Shown: piece by piece, positions 19,801-28,881 of the stretch | How the letters are laid out: each line of letters starts with the position of its first letter | Numbering within the stretch: position 1 is the first letter of the stretch | Assembly (NCBI RefSeq): GCF_001729245.1 | Contig: NZ_CP015217.1 | Coordinates: forward strand, 1,428,001 to 1,492,000 | Origin: Leptospira tipperaryensis | Lineage (GTDB): Bacteria > Spirochaetota > Leptospiria > Leptospirales > Leptospiraceae | Length of the DNA: 64,000 bases | Direction of reading: 5' to 3' | Notes under the pieces: model-generated | What the model was told of the DNA's origin: nothing | The model's input: the letters and a program-made list of their open reading frames with translations, nothing else | Databases searched by the model: none | Translations under genes and position numbers: made by a program

Positions 19801-20481
19801 AGCCGTATAACCCGTGTTAAACAAAAGACTGGAAGAGGGCGTAAACGTAGCTGTGGAGCCTGTGCAGGTAACCGTACCGGGAACGGCGGCGCCATTGTTT
19901 AATTGAAACGATGCGGAGTTTAAGGAGGCGCAGTTCATCGTCTCGCTAAACGCAACGCTGACGGACGAGTTTACCGGAACCGAAATTGCCGAACTCAAAG
20001 GAGTTGTGAGAGAAACGATCGGAGCTAACGTGTCCGCACTCGATGCGGTCGTAAAACTCCATAAAAAATCTTCCGCAAGAGAAGACCCATCCGCGGCTTT
20101 GAGATTTTTAGAAAGAATCACCGTATAACTTGTGTTAGAAGCGAGCGCCGAAGCGGGGGTAAGGACAACTCCCGCGTTTGTAGTGTTGAAACTTCCCGGA
20201 ATCGGAGTGGCTCCTTGGAGTAAACGAAAGGCGGACGAGTTGATCGAGGAAGAATCCAGATTATGATTGAAGCCGACTTGAATCGAAGTATTCAGGGGAA
20301 CGCCGTTTACGCTGGAGCCCGGACTGATTTGAGAAACTCCGAAGGGAACTGTGGGAGATCCTCCTTTGAAATCAAGATAAGAGAAAATAGGAGGGAGGCT
20401 GTTCGAACCCCGATCCAAGCAATTCAACAAACCGGAAAAAGATAAAACGAAAATGAAGGATAAGGATAAAATTTGTTTCAT
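16852..20481 (-). CDS. Large lipoprotein with 6 Ig-like repeats and FG-GAP propeller
   Basis: About 1,209 residues from ATG 20481, chosen because GGGGAG lies 7 nt upstream and because it leaves a compact signal peptide MKQILSLSFIFVLSFSGLLNC with lipobox LLNC. The mature protein has about six Big_5/SbsA-like Ig repeats (openers DSTPPTVS or DVTAPTVS, closers KDLAGNS, WSFTTGSAP), the linker DTTNPGVVIQNFVNKSLVETG, and about seven FG-GAP blades with loops such as DVNGDGYVDLVSG, DLNGDGYADVIVG, DVDGNGYADLIVG and DVNGDGFPDLLVG. The architecture matches its neighbour at 11590-15969 except for two fewer Ig units. A promoter is visible upstream and a strong terminator downstream, so it is probably transcribed alone. 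Confidence 0.85.
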   Translation of the reverse strand: MKQILSLSFIFVLSFSGLLNCLDRGSNSLPPIFSYLDFKGGSPTVPFGVSQISPGSSVNGVPLNTSIQVGFNHNLDSSSINSSAFRLLQGATPIPGSFNTTNAGVVLTPASALASNTSYTVILSKNLKAADGSSLAEDFLWSFTTASSADTLAPIVSLTTPLSSAISVPVNSSVSVAFSETMNCASLNSASFQLNNGAAVPGTVTCTGSTATFTPSSSLLFNTGYTATISVGAQDLAGNPITSAFSWNFTTGSAPDSTPPTVSFASPSNASVGFAVNGSLAVAFSETLNCTTLTTASFVLSDGSAVAGTVSCLGTTASFNPTANLSYNTSYTATITTAAKDLAGNSLAAPFSWSFTTGSAPDITPPTVSLVSPSNSLSGVGVNTSVSAVFSEFVDCTTLTTASFVLNGGSAVAGSVSCLGTSATFTPSATLSYNTSYTATITTAAKDLAGNSIVSNYNWSFTTGSAPDSTPPTVSVTNPLNSSTGFSVNGVISVAFSETLNCGSVTSASFTLNNGSAAAGTVGCSSTTATFTPTSALSFNTSYTATITTAVKDLAGNSIVSSFVWSFTTGSAPDVTAPTVSIVNPINSSTGVATSTTITAAFSEGMDCTTLTTATFTLSNGAGVPGTVSCSGTNAVFTPSASLLPGSSYTATILIGAKDLANNSIASNYSWSFTTGALPDTTNPGVVIQNFVNKSLVETGFVIGTASDAGGVSLVEVSIDGGAYTTASGTTTWNFKLPSGAATWSIGSQHTITARSKDTSGNFSSVASAQVRKGTNKDVNGDGYVDLVSGEYGQGLVYIFHSSGTGGITTTNANLANRYIVGTVAEEFGRSVALEDLNGDGYADVIVGAPGASASAGRVYAFYSSGSAGVSISFVAFASVRIDGGAAGERFGSAIEAGDVDGNGYADLIVGAPNATTSRGKVYIFHSTGAAGITDSSVATASCTLTGSASNDLFGNSLASGNINGDIYADIAIGSYGYNGQRGRVSIFHGSGTGLGAVSSTLTNGSGTVGDQFGFSIAVADVSGDGYADLIGGAPFLNGGRGHVVVYTSSSTSAGISTSAGLGGAIFIIQGTTIDNHFGFSLAARDLDNDGKADVIANSTPNAPAQGLVSIFMTPLLGFTNAGTATLTMTGPLGDLYGWGLATGDVNGDGFPDLLVGSPGYNSFQGRAYIFHSSGTGLSTNAPASASGIIDGSGLTGGAGSNMFGSSVY

Positions 20482-20959
20482 AAAAAAGCTCCCCATTGGT
20501 CTGCAACGACTCTTGAGACTGAATATAGTAGCACATTTATAACGAAGCTCCGTGATTGCATTATAACTCGATAAAATGAGAAAATACAAAGTGAAGATAC
20601 GATCTATTTAAGAATGGGCTAAGGATGCATTTCGTATGGGAGAAACGCCGATTTGAAAATAAAAGATCGAAAACGTAATAAAAAGGGAGTTATAAAAAAA
20701 GAAGATATTTTTTTCCATTGCGTTGTTAAGCGAAATCAAAACTTTCTAAACCCGCTTTTGATGTATCGTTCGAGCGCTTCTAAAAAAGTTCTGCCGGAGT
20801 CGGGTCCGGCCTGAAATCCTTCCTCAAAAATCGAAACCGAGGTTTTTGAAACAGAAGAAGGAAAGAAAAATGGAACCCGGAATCTAAGAACAAAGCGGGA
20901 ATAAGCCTATACAAACGAGGATCTTTCCGCCATTTGGTGAAAGGGAATCCCGTTCGCTC
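20482..20959. other. Divergent promoter region
   Basis: About 480 bp between the minus-strand lipoprotein and the plus-strand Omp85-like gene. It holds the minus-strand promoter at 20560-20589. A 62-codon minus-strand frame at 20780-20968 has no support. Nothing else recognisable was seen. Confidence 0.6.
20560..20589 (-). promoter_or_regulatory. Sigma-70-like promoter of the 6-repeat lipoprotein
   Basis: On the minus strand TTGTAT (20589-20584), an 18-nt spacer and TATAAT (20565-20560) lie about 75 bp before the ATG at 20481. Confidence 0.6.
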
Positions 20960-22411
20960 ATGCCTCAAAAATATAGAATTTTTGTTTTCACGAGTCTTTT
21001 AGCGCTTTTAGGAAATACTTTTTCTCTTGCAGCGCAAGGACTTCAGAACACACCGAGCGTAAGAATTCCCCTGGATGAAGGTAAGAGACTCGATCCGGGA
21101 CAACTAGCGGAAAAGAAGGAAGGGTTGTATGTAACCGCGCTTCCACTTTTTAGTTCCGATCCGGTTCGCGGACAAGGGGGAGGAATTAGGGCAAGTTTCT
21201 TTTTCAACGGGAAGAAGGAGGATCCGTATTTCGAATACGAACCCTATCGAAGTAAACTTACCGTTCAACTCTTTCAGACAAACCAAGGAGTGAAGAATCA
21301 TTTTATTCAATTTGATTCTCCTTATATCTTCAACACTGCGTTTCGTTGGAAAAGTAGCCTTGGGTTGGATTACAATCCCAATTCTCAATACTTTGGAATT
21401 GGGGAATCCTCTCTACATTCACTTTCTTATCGTCCGAGAAATCAACCTGGGATGCCTCTGGTAAACAACGCAAACTTCGACGACTATGAAAATTCTCAAA
21501 GCTACATACGTCCGTCCAGAGCCGGTTCCGAGATCACTCCGACTGTGAGCGATCAGGGGTACAATCAGTATTTATTCAATTCGACGACTTTGTTTAATAG
21601 TATCGACTTTACGTTTTGGAAAGCGTTCAAATGGGTCGTAGCCAATGAGATTTCAAAGAATATCATTCGCCATTCCGACGGACAATGGAATCCGTCAAAG
21701 GATCCTTATCTCGCGGGAAGTATTTGGGAGACATCCGTTCCCAATGGAGAATCTAAACTTACCGAAGACTATCACGCCGGCAAGATCAAGGGATATAACG
21801 GCGGAGAGATTATTTATATGAGAGCGGGAATCGCATACGATACGAGAGACTTTGAACCCGATCCGGATCGAGGAATCTTAATCGAGATGAACGTGGCTAA
21901 CGTGTCCAAAAGAACGGGTTCCGATTTTAACTATAACAAACTTTTCTTTCAAACAAAGTATTTCTATAAATTATTTCCAAGTGTATTCGAAGAATTGGTT
22001 TTCGCAACGAGAGGAGCGTTAGGCTACACATCCTCGGGAGCTCCATTTTCTGAAGTCCGATATATGTGGAGTTTGGACGGTCCAATGACCGGGATCGGAG
22101 GTCTTCAGACGATGCGGGGATACAGACAGGATCGATTTGTCGCGCCGATGGTCGGTTTTGGAAGCGCGGAGCTTCGATGGAGATTTGTCACCTTTCGGAT
22201 CGGAGAACAACTCTTTACGATGAGCTTGGTTCCTTTTTTCGACGTGGGAAGGGTTTGGAATTCCGAAAAACATCTGAACCTGGTCGGTTATAAACATTCT
22301 TACGGAGGTGGTCTGAGAATTATTTGGAATCAAGCCACTGTGATCTTACTCGATTTTGCAAAGTCAAAAGAAGACACACAAATGTTTTTAGATTTTAGTC
22401 ACGCATTTTAG
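20960..22411 (+). CDS. Omp85-like beta-barrel outer membrane protein
   Basis: 483 residues with signal peptide (MPQKYRIFVFTSLLALLGNTFSLAAQG). The mature part resembles the surface-antigen (bacterial surface antigen D15/Omp85) barrel fold: DTRDFEPDPDRGILIEMNVAN and TMRGYRQDRF are the characteristic late-barrel strands, and the protein ends in Phe (FLDFSHAF), as expected for outer membrane barrels recognised by Bam. No POTRA domains are evident, so this is a short barrel-only member. It is clearly paralogous to 62397-63944 (shared FEYxPYR, YGIGExSLxxLSY, RNQPG). Transcription is likely monocistronic; the start has only a weak GGGAA. Function unknown, perhaps a lipid or protein channel. Confidence 0.8.
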   Translation: MPQKYRIFVFTSLLALLGNTFSLAAQGLQNTPSVRIPLDEGKRLDPGQLAEKKEGLYVTALPLFSSDPVRGQGGGIRASFFFNGKKEDPYFEYEPYRSKLTVQLFQTNQGVKNHFIQFDSPYIFNTAFRWKSSLGLDYNPNSQYFGIGESSLHSLSYRPRNQPGMPLVNNANFDDYENSQSYIRPSRAGSEITPTVSDQGYNQYLFNSTTLFNSIDFTFWKAFKWVVANEISKNIIRHSDGQWNPSKDPYLAGSIWETSVPNGESKLTEDYHAGKIKGYNGGEIIYMRAGIAYDTRDFEPDPDRGILIEMNVANVSKRTGSDFNYNKLFFQTKYFYKLFPSVFEELVFATRGALGYTSSGAPFSEVRYMWSLDGPMTGIGGLQTMRGYRQDRFVAPMVGFGSAELRWRFVTFRIGEQLFTMSLVPFFDVGRVWNSEKHLNLVGYKHSYGGGLRIIWNQATVILLDFAKSKEDTQMFLDFSHAF

Positions 22412-23085
22412 AATATTCTAATATAGATTTTAAAGACCCGCTTTGTCAAGAGCTGATCTTTCTTTGTTAAAAAGATTATTTTTTCTTCTTCTTTTATAAC
22501 AGTCCCGATTTTCACTTCCTTGTTGTCCAAAACCTTCTACGCTAACTGGAGACGATTGTTATCGATTACTTTTGAAGAGTCGACTTGGATTGGCTTCCGA
22601 AGTAAGCGACGAATAGACACGATGTATTTGAGAGTCGAGCGATAGAAAGGAAGAATGATACTTTTGCAATGCCACCGGAATTCTTTTTCAGCTTAAAAAT
22701 TCCCGAAAGAATTTTTGAAATATTAAGAATTCTTAATTTTCCTTCCACTCCCCGCAAATTCACAAAATAGAGTTTTGCCGCCAGTGAATTACCTCTCACA
22801 AAGAAATCTGCTTTTTCTAAGATCCAGTGAGGAGTTTTGAATCTGAGAATGGCAGATTATAAACTTCTACAGCGTTGGGACGGCTCTTGGAGATAGAAAC
22901 TTCTCTCCCTTCTTCGTGGATTTGAGATCAAAACGTGTCGAATCTTAAGGAAAAAAGAATACAAAATCTAAATTTTGCTTAAAATATAAGCTCTTACAAA
23001 TTTATGTATTAAATTTTAAACAACAATTTTAAAAACTGCTTGCATAATGGGCTTAATTTAGGAAATTCTAATTGAGGGTACGACC
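22412..23085. other. Intergenic region upstream of the ATP-grasp operon
   Basis: About 670 bp with AT-rich sequence and small palindromes (for example GCTTAAAATATAAGC at about 22978-22992). A 77-codon minus-strand frame (22566-22799) has no supporting features. The ribosome-binding site GAGGG lies just before 23086. No RNA gene was recognised. Confidence 0.5.
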
Positions 23086-24516
23086 ATGCTTCTGACCAAT
23101 TACCAGACAGAATCTTTCTATGATGAAATGTTTTCCCCGGAAGGCGGGATTCGCCAGAGTTATCATTTTCTAAAATCGAGAATCGAAACCATGGATGATC
23201 GGGAATTGGTCCGAAGAAAGACGAGCGCCGAAAAGGCTCTTCTTTCCCTCGGAATCACTTTTAATGTTTATGGGGACGAGGAGGAAGAGGAAAGGATTAT
23301 GCCTTTCGATATCATTCCTCGAATCATCACCGCACACGAGTGGAGAAAGTTGGAAGAGGGTCTGAAACAAAGAACAAGAGCTCTCAACCTTTTTATCAAC
23401 GATATCTACCACGATGAAAAGATCATCAAGGACGGGATCGTTCCTGCGGAATACGTCTATTCTTCTCCCGGTTATCTTAAAGAATGCAAAGGAATCAATC
23501 CTCCTCAAGGAACTTGGATTCATATTTCGGGAACCGACTTGGTCCGCAACGGAGATGGTACCGTTCACGTTCTCGAAGACAATCTCAGATGTCCTTCCGG
23601 AGTTTCTTATGTATTAGAAAATCGTGAAGTGATGAAAAAAACTTTTCCGGAACTTTTCGCAAGTCTTTCCGTACGTCCTACTTATGATTACCCGATTCGT
23701 CTTCGTGGGATGCTCGAATACATGAGCGGTAAATCCAATCCTTCGATCGCGGTTTTAACTCCCGGGATCTATAACTCCGCCTATTACGAACATTCTTTCT
23801 TAGCGCAAAAGATGGGAGTTCCTCTTGTGGAAGGAAGCGATCTTGTAGTCAAAGACGAAAAAGTTTACATGAGGACCACTCGCGGACTCAAGATCGTTGA
23901 CGTGATCTACAGAAGGATCGACGATTCTTTCTTAGACCCTCTCGTCTTTAACAAGGATTCTCTCTTAGGAGTTCCCGGAATTTTTGAGGCGTATAAAAAA
24001 GGAAACGTAGCGATCGCAAATGCTCCCGGAGCCGGCGTTGCGGACGATAAGGTTTTATATACTTTTGTTCCCGCGATGATCAAATACTATCTGGGTGAAG
24101 AAGCGATCATTCCTAACGTTCCTACCTATCTTTGTTCGAACGAAAAAGATAGAACATACGTAAAAGAGAATATAGAAAATCTCGTAGTAAAGGCGGCGAA
24201 CGGAGCCGGGGGTTACGGGATGTTGATCGGTCCTCGTTCCAGCAAAAAGGAACAGGAAGAATTCCGCGGACTCATCGATCAGAATCCGAGAAATTATATC
24301 GCGCAACCGGTCCTCAGTCTTTCCAGAGTTCCCACTCTGATTGAGGACAAATTGGAAGGAAGACACGTGGATCTTAGGCCGTTTATTCTCTACGGAGAAG
24401 ACATCTATGTGATGCCGGGCGGTTTGACTCGTGTTGCCCTTAGAAAGGGATCTCTTGTGGTCAACTCCTCTCAAGGCGGCGGATCCAAAGATACCTGGGT
24501 GATGGGCGAAGGCTAA
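23086..24516 (+). CDS. Circularly permuted type 2 ATP-grasp protein (DUF404/COG2308)
   Basis: 476 residues. Family landmarks are YDEMFSPEGGIRQSY at the N-terminus, LEDNLRCPSGVSYVLENR, GVPLVEGSDLVV, VVKAANGAGGYGM and the C-terminal DLRPFILYGEDIYVMPGGLT ... NSSQGGGSKDTWVM. Such enzymes have a permuted ATP-grasp fold and are predicted carboxylate-amine (amide-forming) ligases. They commonly sit beside alpha-E and transglutaminase genes, as here. GAGGG precedes the ATG. First gene of a tight operon; the alpha-E gene starts 35 bp downstream. The substrate of this family is not established. Confidence 0.9.
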   Translation: MLLTNYQTESFYDEMFSPEGGIRQSYHFLKSRIETMDDRELVRRKTSAEKALLSLGITFNVYGDEEEEERIMPFDIIPRIITAHEWRKLEEGLKQRTRALNLFINDIYHDEKIIKDGIVPAEYVYSSPGYLKECKGINPPQGTWIHISGTDLVRNGDGTVHVLEDNLRCPSGVSYVLENREVMKKTFPELFASLSVRPTYDYPIRLRGMLEYMSGKSNPSIAVLTPGIYNSAYYEHSFLAQKMGVPLVEGSDLVVKDEKVYMRTTRGLKIVDVIYRRIDDSFLDPLVFNKDSLLGVPGIFEAYKKGNVAIANAPGAGVADDKVLYTFVPAMIKYYLGEEAIIPNVPTYLCSNEKDRTYVKENIENLVVKAANGAGGYGMLIGPRSSKKEQEEFRGLIDQNPRNYIAQPVLSLSRVPTLIEDKLEGRHVDLRPFILYGEDIYVMPGGLTRVALRKGSLVVNSSQGGGSKDTWVMGEG

Positions 24517-24551
24517 AACGATACACATAAATCAGAACGAGAGAGGTTGCT

Positions 24552-25496
24552 ATGCTGAGCAGAGTAGCTGAGTCCGTATATTGGATGAACCGATATATGG
24601 AGAGGGCGGAGAATTATTCCCGCTTCATTGACGTAAATTTCCAATTGTCCCTGGATCTAAACGAAGACGTAAACAGACAGTGGATGCCTCTCGTGTTTAC
24701 AACGGGTGACAACGAGCTCTTTCAAAAAAAGTTCGCGGACGCCGCCTCGAAAGAAAACGTGATTCATTTTATGACCTTCGATACTGATAATCCGAATTCG
24801 ATTATCAATTGTCTGGTGCGCGCGAGGGAAAACGCGAGAACGATCCGTGAAAATATTTCCACTCCGATGTGGGAAGTGATCAACGAATTCTATCTCAACT
24901 TTAAATCGAAAAAACATTTTTCCGATACGGATCTTTCCGCGTTAGGCGAGTTCTTTAAGACAATCCGAAATCAATGTCTTTTGTTTTACGGGTGTCAAGA
25001 AGCTACGATCTCTCAAGACGAGGTCTGGTATTTTGCTCAGCTCGGAAGATTTTTGGAAAGGGCCGATAAAACCGCGCGTATCTTGGATATGAAGTATTTT
25101 ATTCTTCTTCCTTCGCACGACGTGGGTTCGAATTTGGATCTTCTTCAGTGGCTTTCTCTTTTAAAATCCACGAGCGCTCACGAGATGTTCAATCGGATCT
25201 ATCAAAAGATCACTCCTAAAAACATCGCTGAATTTTTGATTCTTGATAGACAGTTTCCGAGGGCGGTTCGTTTTTCCCTCAGAAAAATTTTTGAAAGTTT
25301 AAAACTTCTAAGCGGAACCGATATGGACGAGTATTCTTGCGAAGCCGAGAAGAGGGTCGGAGTTTTGTTATCCGAACTCAGTTATACTTCCGTCGATGAA
25401 ATTTTCAGTTCCGGAATGCACGAATATCTGGATCGTCTTCAGCTTCAGATCAACGGGATTCACGATCGTATCGACGAACGTTATTTTCGATTGTAA
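24552..25496 (+). CDS. Alpha-E domain protein (DUF403)
   Basis: 314 residues, almost entirely helical. It opens with MLSRVAESVYWMNRYMERAENYSRFID, the signature of alpha-E proteins, and carries repeated helix pairs such as QDEVWYFAQLGRFLERADKTARILD with the recurring ERA(D/E) motif. The start has GAGAGG upstream. It follows the ATP-grasp protein and precedes the large transglutaminase. In this family group it is a predicted partner of the ATP-grasp ligase; the precise role is unknown. Confidence 0.9.
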   Translation: MLSRVAESVYWMNRYMERAENYSRFIDVNFQLSLDLNEDVNRQWMPLVFTTGDNELFQKKFADAASKENVIHFMTFDTDNPNSIINCLVRARENARTIRENISTPMWEVINEFYLNFKSKKHFSDTDLSALGEFFKTIRNQCLLFYGCQEATISQDEVWYFAQLGRFLERADKTARILDMKYFILLPSHDVGSNLDLLQWLSLLKSTSAHEMFNRIYQKITPKNIAEFLILDRQFPRAVRFSLRKIFESLKLLSGTDMDEYSCEAEKRVGVLLSELSYTSVDEIFSSGMHEYLDRLQLQINGIHDRIDERYFRL

Positions 25497-25539
25497 TCGA
25501 TAGTTTTTTTGGAATCGAAATTTAGGCGGAAAACATTCT

Positions 25540-28500
25540 ATGTCCATTCGAGTCGCTCTTACGCACGAAACGATCTATCAATATGATAGAAAGATTACGC
25601 TTTCTCCTCATGTGATTCGTCTTCGTCCGGCGCCGCATTGTAAAACAAATATCGTTTCCTATTCCTTAAAAGTGGAACCTGAGAAACAATTTTTAAATTG
25701 GCAACAGGATCCTTTTGGAAATTTTCAGGCGAGGCTTGTGTTTCCGGAAAAGACGGACAAACTGAGCGTGCTCGTCGACCTCGTAGTCGATATGAAGGTG
25801 ATCAATCCCTTCGACTTCTTTGTGGAAGCTTATGCCGAGGATTATCCTTTTGAATATGAGGAAATTCTAAAGTTAGAATTGGCTCCGTATTTGACTCCTT
25901 CCGAAAACGGAACACTCTTGCAATCATATCTCAAGGCATTAAGAGCGGACGGGATCACCGAGAAAAAAAGAATCATCGACTTTATCGTGGAACTAAATCG
26001 AAGAATTTCGTCTGACATCGGTTATATCATTCGTTTGGAGCCGGGGGTTCAGACCTGCGAGGATTCTCTTCAAAAAAGAACGGGTTCTTGCAGGGATTCT
26101 TCTTTTTTACTCGTTCAGATTTTGAGACATTTCGGTTTAGCGGCTCGTTTTGTTTCCGGTTATCTCATTCAGTTGAAAGCGGATCAAACTCCTTTGGAAG
26201 GTCCTAAGGGACCGGAAAAAGATTTTACCGATTTACATGCTTGGGCCGAAGTTTTTCTTCCCGGCGCGGGTTGGGTGGGAATGGATCCTACTTCCGGACT
26301 TCTTACAGGAGAAGGGCACATTCCGTTAGCCGCCACACCGGAGCCTATGAGCGCGGCGCCTATTTTTGGTTATGCGGACCCCGCAGAGACTACGTTCGGT
26401 TTTAGAATGGAAGTCGAGAGAATTTTAGAAAGTCCTCGTGTCACTCTTCCTTATGCGGAATCCAAATGGACCGATATTCTGAGAAGAGGAAAGGCCCTCG
26501 ATCATAAGATTCGAGATCTTGGATTAGAAATTTCGATCGGCGGTGAACCTACGTTTATTTCCGATAAGGATCGAGAAGGAGCTGAATGGAATCACGAAGC
26601 CTTAGGAGAAGAAAAATTTAAACTCTCCAAAGAACTCATGTATCGTCTCAAGAAGGATTTTACTTCCGGTTCTCTTTTGCAATTTTCTCAGGGTAAATGG
26701 TATCCTGGAGAACCTCTTCCTCGCTGGAGTATGAATTGTTTTTGGAGAAAAGACGAAGTCGCGCTCTGGAACGAGGATTCTCTTTTGATCGACACTCCGG
26801 ATTCTCCAAAAAAGAAAAAGGAAGAGATCGACGCTCACAAAGCCTCGGAAACTCTCGCGTGCGCGATTTGTAGAACACTCGGAATCGATCTTTCTTATAT
26901 GATTCCGATGTATGAGGATAATCTTTATTATCTTTGGAAAGAGGCCAATCTTCCGTTTGAACTCGAAAAAAAACTCGCGACCGCATTCGATACTCTCGAA
27001 AGACAGAGGTTGTTGAAGGTCTTGGATAAGGGTTTTAAAAAAGAAGTGGCCTTTGCTATTCCAGTATATTATAATTATTTAAAAAATGAATGGGAAAGTT
27101 CCGTTTGGAATTTTAGAAGAGAAAAACTTTTTTTAATTCCTGGAGATTCCCCGGCGGGTCTTCGAATCCCGTTTTCTTCCATCAGTGATCGTTTTCGAGA
27201 GATTCCGGAATTTACTTCGATTGAAAAAAAACCGAATCTTCCTTCTCGGAAAGTTTTGGAGGATAAGATTCGAAAGAGGGTGGATACGCCGCCAAAGATG
27301 TTTAGCGAAAAGGAATTGCCGATTCAGTCCACGCTCGTCGTGGAAGTGAGGGACGGAGTTCTTCACGTATTCTTACCTCCGGTTCCATCTTCGGATGTTT
27401 GGGTGGATCTTATCGCCAGCGTAGAACAAGCGACTCTTGCTTCCGGTTTTCAAGTGCGTCTCGAAGGTTACGAACCCGCGAGAGACGAAAGAATCGGATT
27501 TTTTAGAATCACTCCGGATCCGGGTGTGATCGAAGTGAATCTACATCCTTCGACTTCGTTTGCAGAACTCGAAAACAAAACTAAAATTCTTTATGAAAGA
27601 GCCCTCGAAACAAAACTCAGCACTGAAAAATTTCAAGTGGATGGAAGAGCCTCCGGAACCGGAGGAGGAAATCATATCACAGTAGGAGCTTTGACTCCGG
27701 AAGAAAGTCCGTTTCTAAAAAGACCGGATCTCTTGAGAAGTCTTGCGACCTATTGGCAACACCATCCGTCTCTTTCTTATTTGTTTTCCGGTTTGTTTAT
27801 CGGAACTACTTCTCAGTCTCCAAGGATGGACGAAGGAAGAGAAGAAATTCTTTATGAGTTCGAGGTTGCTTGTAGACAAGTCGACAACTTAGAGAGCGTT
27901 CCTCCGTGGCTTATCGATCGTCTTTTTAGAAATCTTCTCGTGGATATCACGGGCAACACACATCGTTCGGAGATTTCCATCGATAAACTTTATTCTCCAA
28001 CCGGATCGACGGGCCGTTTGGGTCTTGTGGAATTTCGTGCGTTTGAAATGCCGCCTCACTACAAGATGAGCGTAGTCCAACAGATGTTTGTTCTATCATT
28101 GTTGTGCCGCTTTTGGGAAAAACCTTACAAACATCCGCCGATTCGAAGAGGAACCGAACTTCACGACAAATATCTTCTACCTTTTTATGTTTGGGAGGAT
28201 TTTAAGGATGTTCTCAAGGATCTAAAGGAACACGGTTATCCTTTTTACGAAGACGACTTTATTCCGTTTTTTGAATTTAGATTTCCTGAATATGGTCATA
28301 TTCAAAAAGATACGATCAAGATCGAAGTAAGGATGGCCTTGGAACCCTGGGATGTTTTAGGAGAAGAGGCTAATTCTTTCGGAACTTCCAGAGCCGTTGA
28401 CGCCGCCTTGGAAAGAATTCAGGTAAAAGTGGAAGGCTGGATTCCGGAACGTTATATTCTTTCCTGCAACGGCTACGAGGTTCCTCTTCGAGCTACGGGA

Positions 28501-28851
28501 AAAAACGGAGAAGCGGTCGCCGGAGTTCGTTTTAAAGCCTGGGCTCCCGTTTTTACTCTACACCCGAATCTTCCGATCACCAATCCTTTAGTCTTTGATC
28601 TCTGGGACACTTGGAGCGAACGGTCCATCGGAGGTTGTAAATATTTTATTTCCCATCCGGGTGGTAGGTCTTACGATACGTTTCCGGTAAATTCTTTCGA
28701 GGCTGAGAGCAGAAGAATCAGTCGCTTTTTGGATCAAGGACATACGGCCGGTGCGACAAGTCGTCCGAAAAATCTTGCTCATCCACATTCTCCCTATACC
28801 TTGGATTTGCGTTTGGCGCCGGGTCCGGGTTGGAAAAAAAAGACTTCGTAA
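25540..28851 (+). CDS. Large transglutaminase-like protein with DUF2126 domain
   Basis: 1,103 residues. The N-terminal region (about 1-290) is a bacterial transglutaminase-like N-domain (VALTHETIYQYDRKITLSPH) plus a catalytic core with the expected triad: Cys184 in GSCRDSSFLL, His233 in DLHAWAEVF and Asp249 in GMDPTSG. The remainder (about 300-1100) is the DUF2126 domain usually fused to it, with ISIGGEPTFISDKDREGAEWN and SGTGGGNHITVG segments. The core could hydrolyse or transfer amide bonds; partner genes suggest modification of a peptide or protein. AGGCGG precedes ATG 25540. No signal peptide, so a cytoplasmic location is likely. Confidence 0.9.
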   Translation: MSIRVALTHETIYQYDRKITLSPHVIRLRPAPHCKTNIVSYSLKVEPEKQFLNWQQDPFGNFQARLVFPEKTDKLSVLVDLVVDMKVINPFDFFVEAYAEDYPFEYEEILKLELAPYLTPSENGTLLQSYLKALRADGITEKKRIIDFIVELNRRISSDIGYIIRLEPGVQTCEDSLQKRTGSCRDSSFLLVQILRHFGLAARFVSGYLIQLKADQTPLEGPKGPEKDFTDLHAWAEVFLPGAGWVGMDPTSGLLTGEGHIPLAATPEPMSAAPIFGYADPAETTFGFRMEVERILESPRVTLPYAESKWTDILRRGKALDHKIRDLGLEISIGGEPTFISDKDREGAEWNHEALGEEKFKLSKELMYRLKKDFTSGSLLQFSQGKWYPGEPLPRWSMNCFWRKDEVALWNEDSLLIDTPDSPKKKKEEIDAHKASETLACAICRTLGIDLSYMIPMYEDNLYYLWKEANLPFELEKKLATAFDTLERQRLLKVLDKGFKKEVAFAIPVYYNYLKNEWESSVWNFRREKLFLIPGDSPAGLRIPFSSISDRFREIPEFTSIEKKPNLPSRKVLEDKIRKRVDTPPKMFSEKELPIQSTLVVEVRDGVLHVFLPPVPSSDVWVDLIASVEQATLASGFQVRLEGYEPARDERIGFFRITPDPGVIEVNLHPSTSFAELENKTKILYERALETKLSTEKFQVDGRASGTGGGNHITVGALTPEESPFLKRPDLLRSLATYWQHHPSLSYLFSGLFIGTTSQSPRMDEGREEILYEFEVACRQVDNLESVPPWLIDRLFRNLLVDITGNTHRSEISIDKLYSPTGSTGRLGLVEFRAFEMPPHYKMSVVQQMFVLSLLCRFWEKPYKHPPIRRGTELHDKYLLPFYVWEDFKDVLKDLKEHGYPFYEDDFIPFFEFRFPEYGHIQKDTIKIEVRMALEPWDVLGEEANSFGTSRAVDAALERIQVKVEGWIPERYILSCNGYEVPLRATGKNGEAVAGVRFKAWAPVFTLHPNLPITNPLVFDLWDTWSERSIGGCKYFISHPGGRSYDTFPVNSFEAESRRISRFLDQGHTAGATSRPKNLAHPHSPYTLDLRLAPGPGWKKKTS

Positions 28852-28881
28852 AGAATCGCCAAAATGTACGGACTTTGAAAA

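Noticed and set aside
13373..19895. Many opposite-strand frames within the giant lipoprotein genes
   Set aside because: They recur once per Ig repeat and mirror the repeats on the coding strand, so they are shadows.
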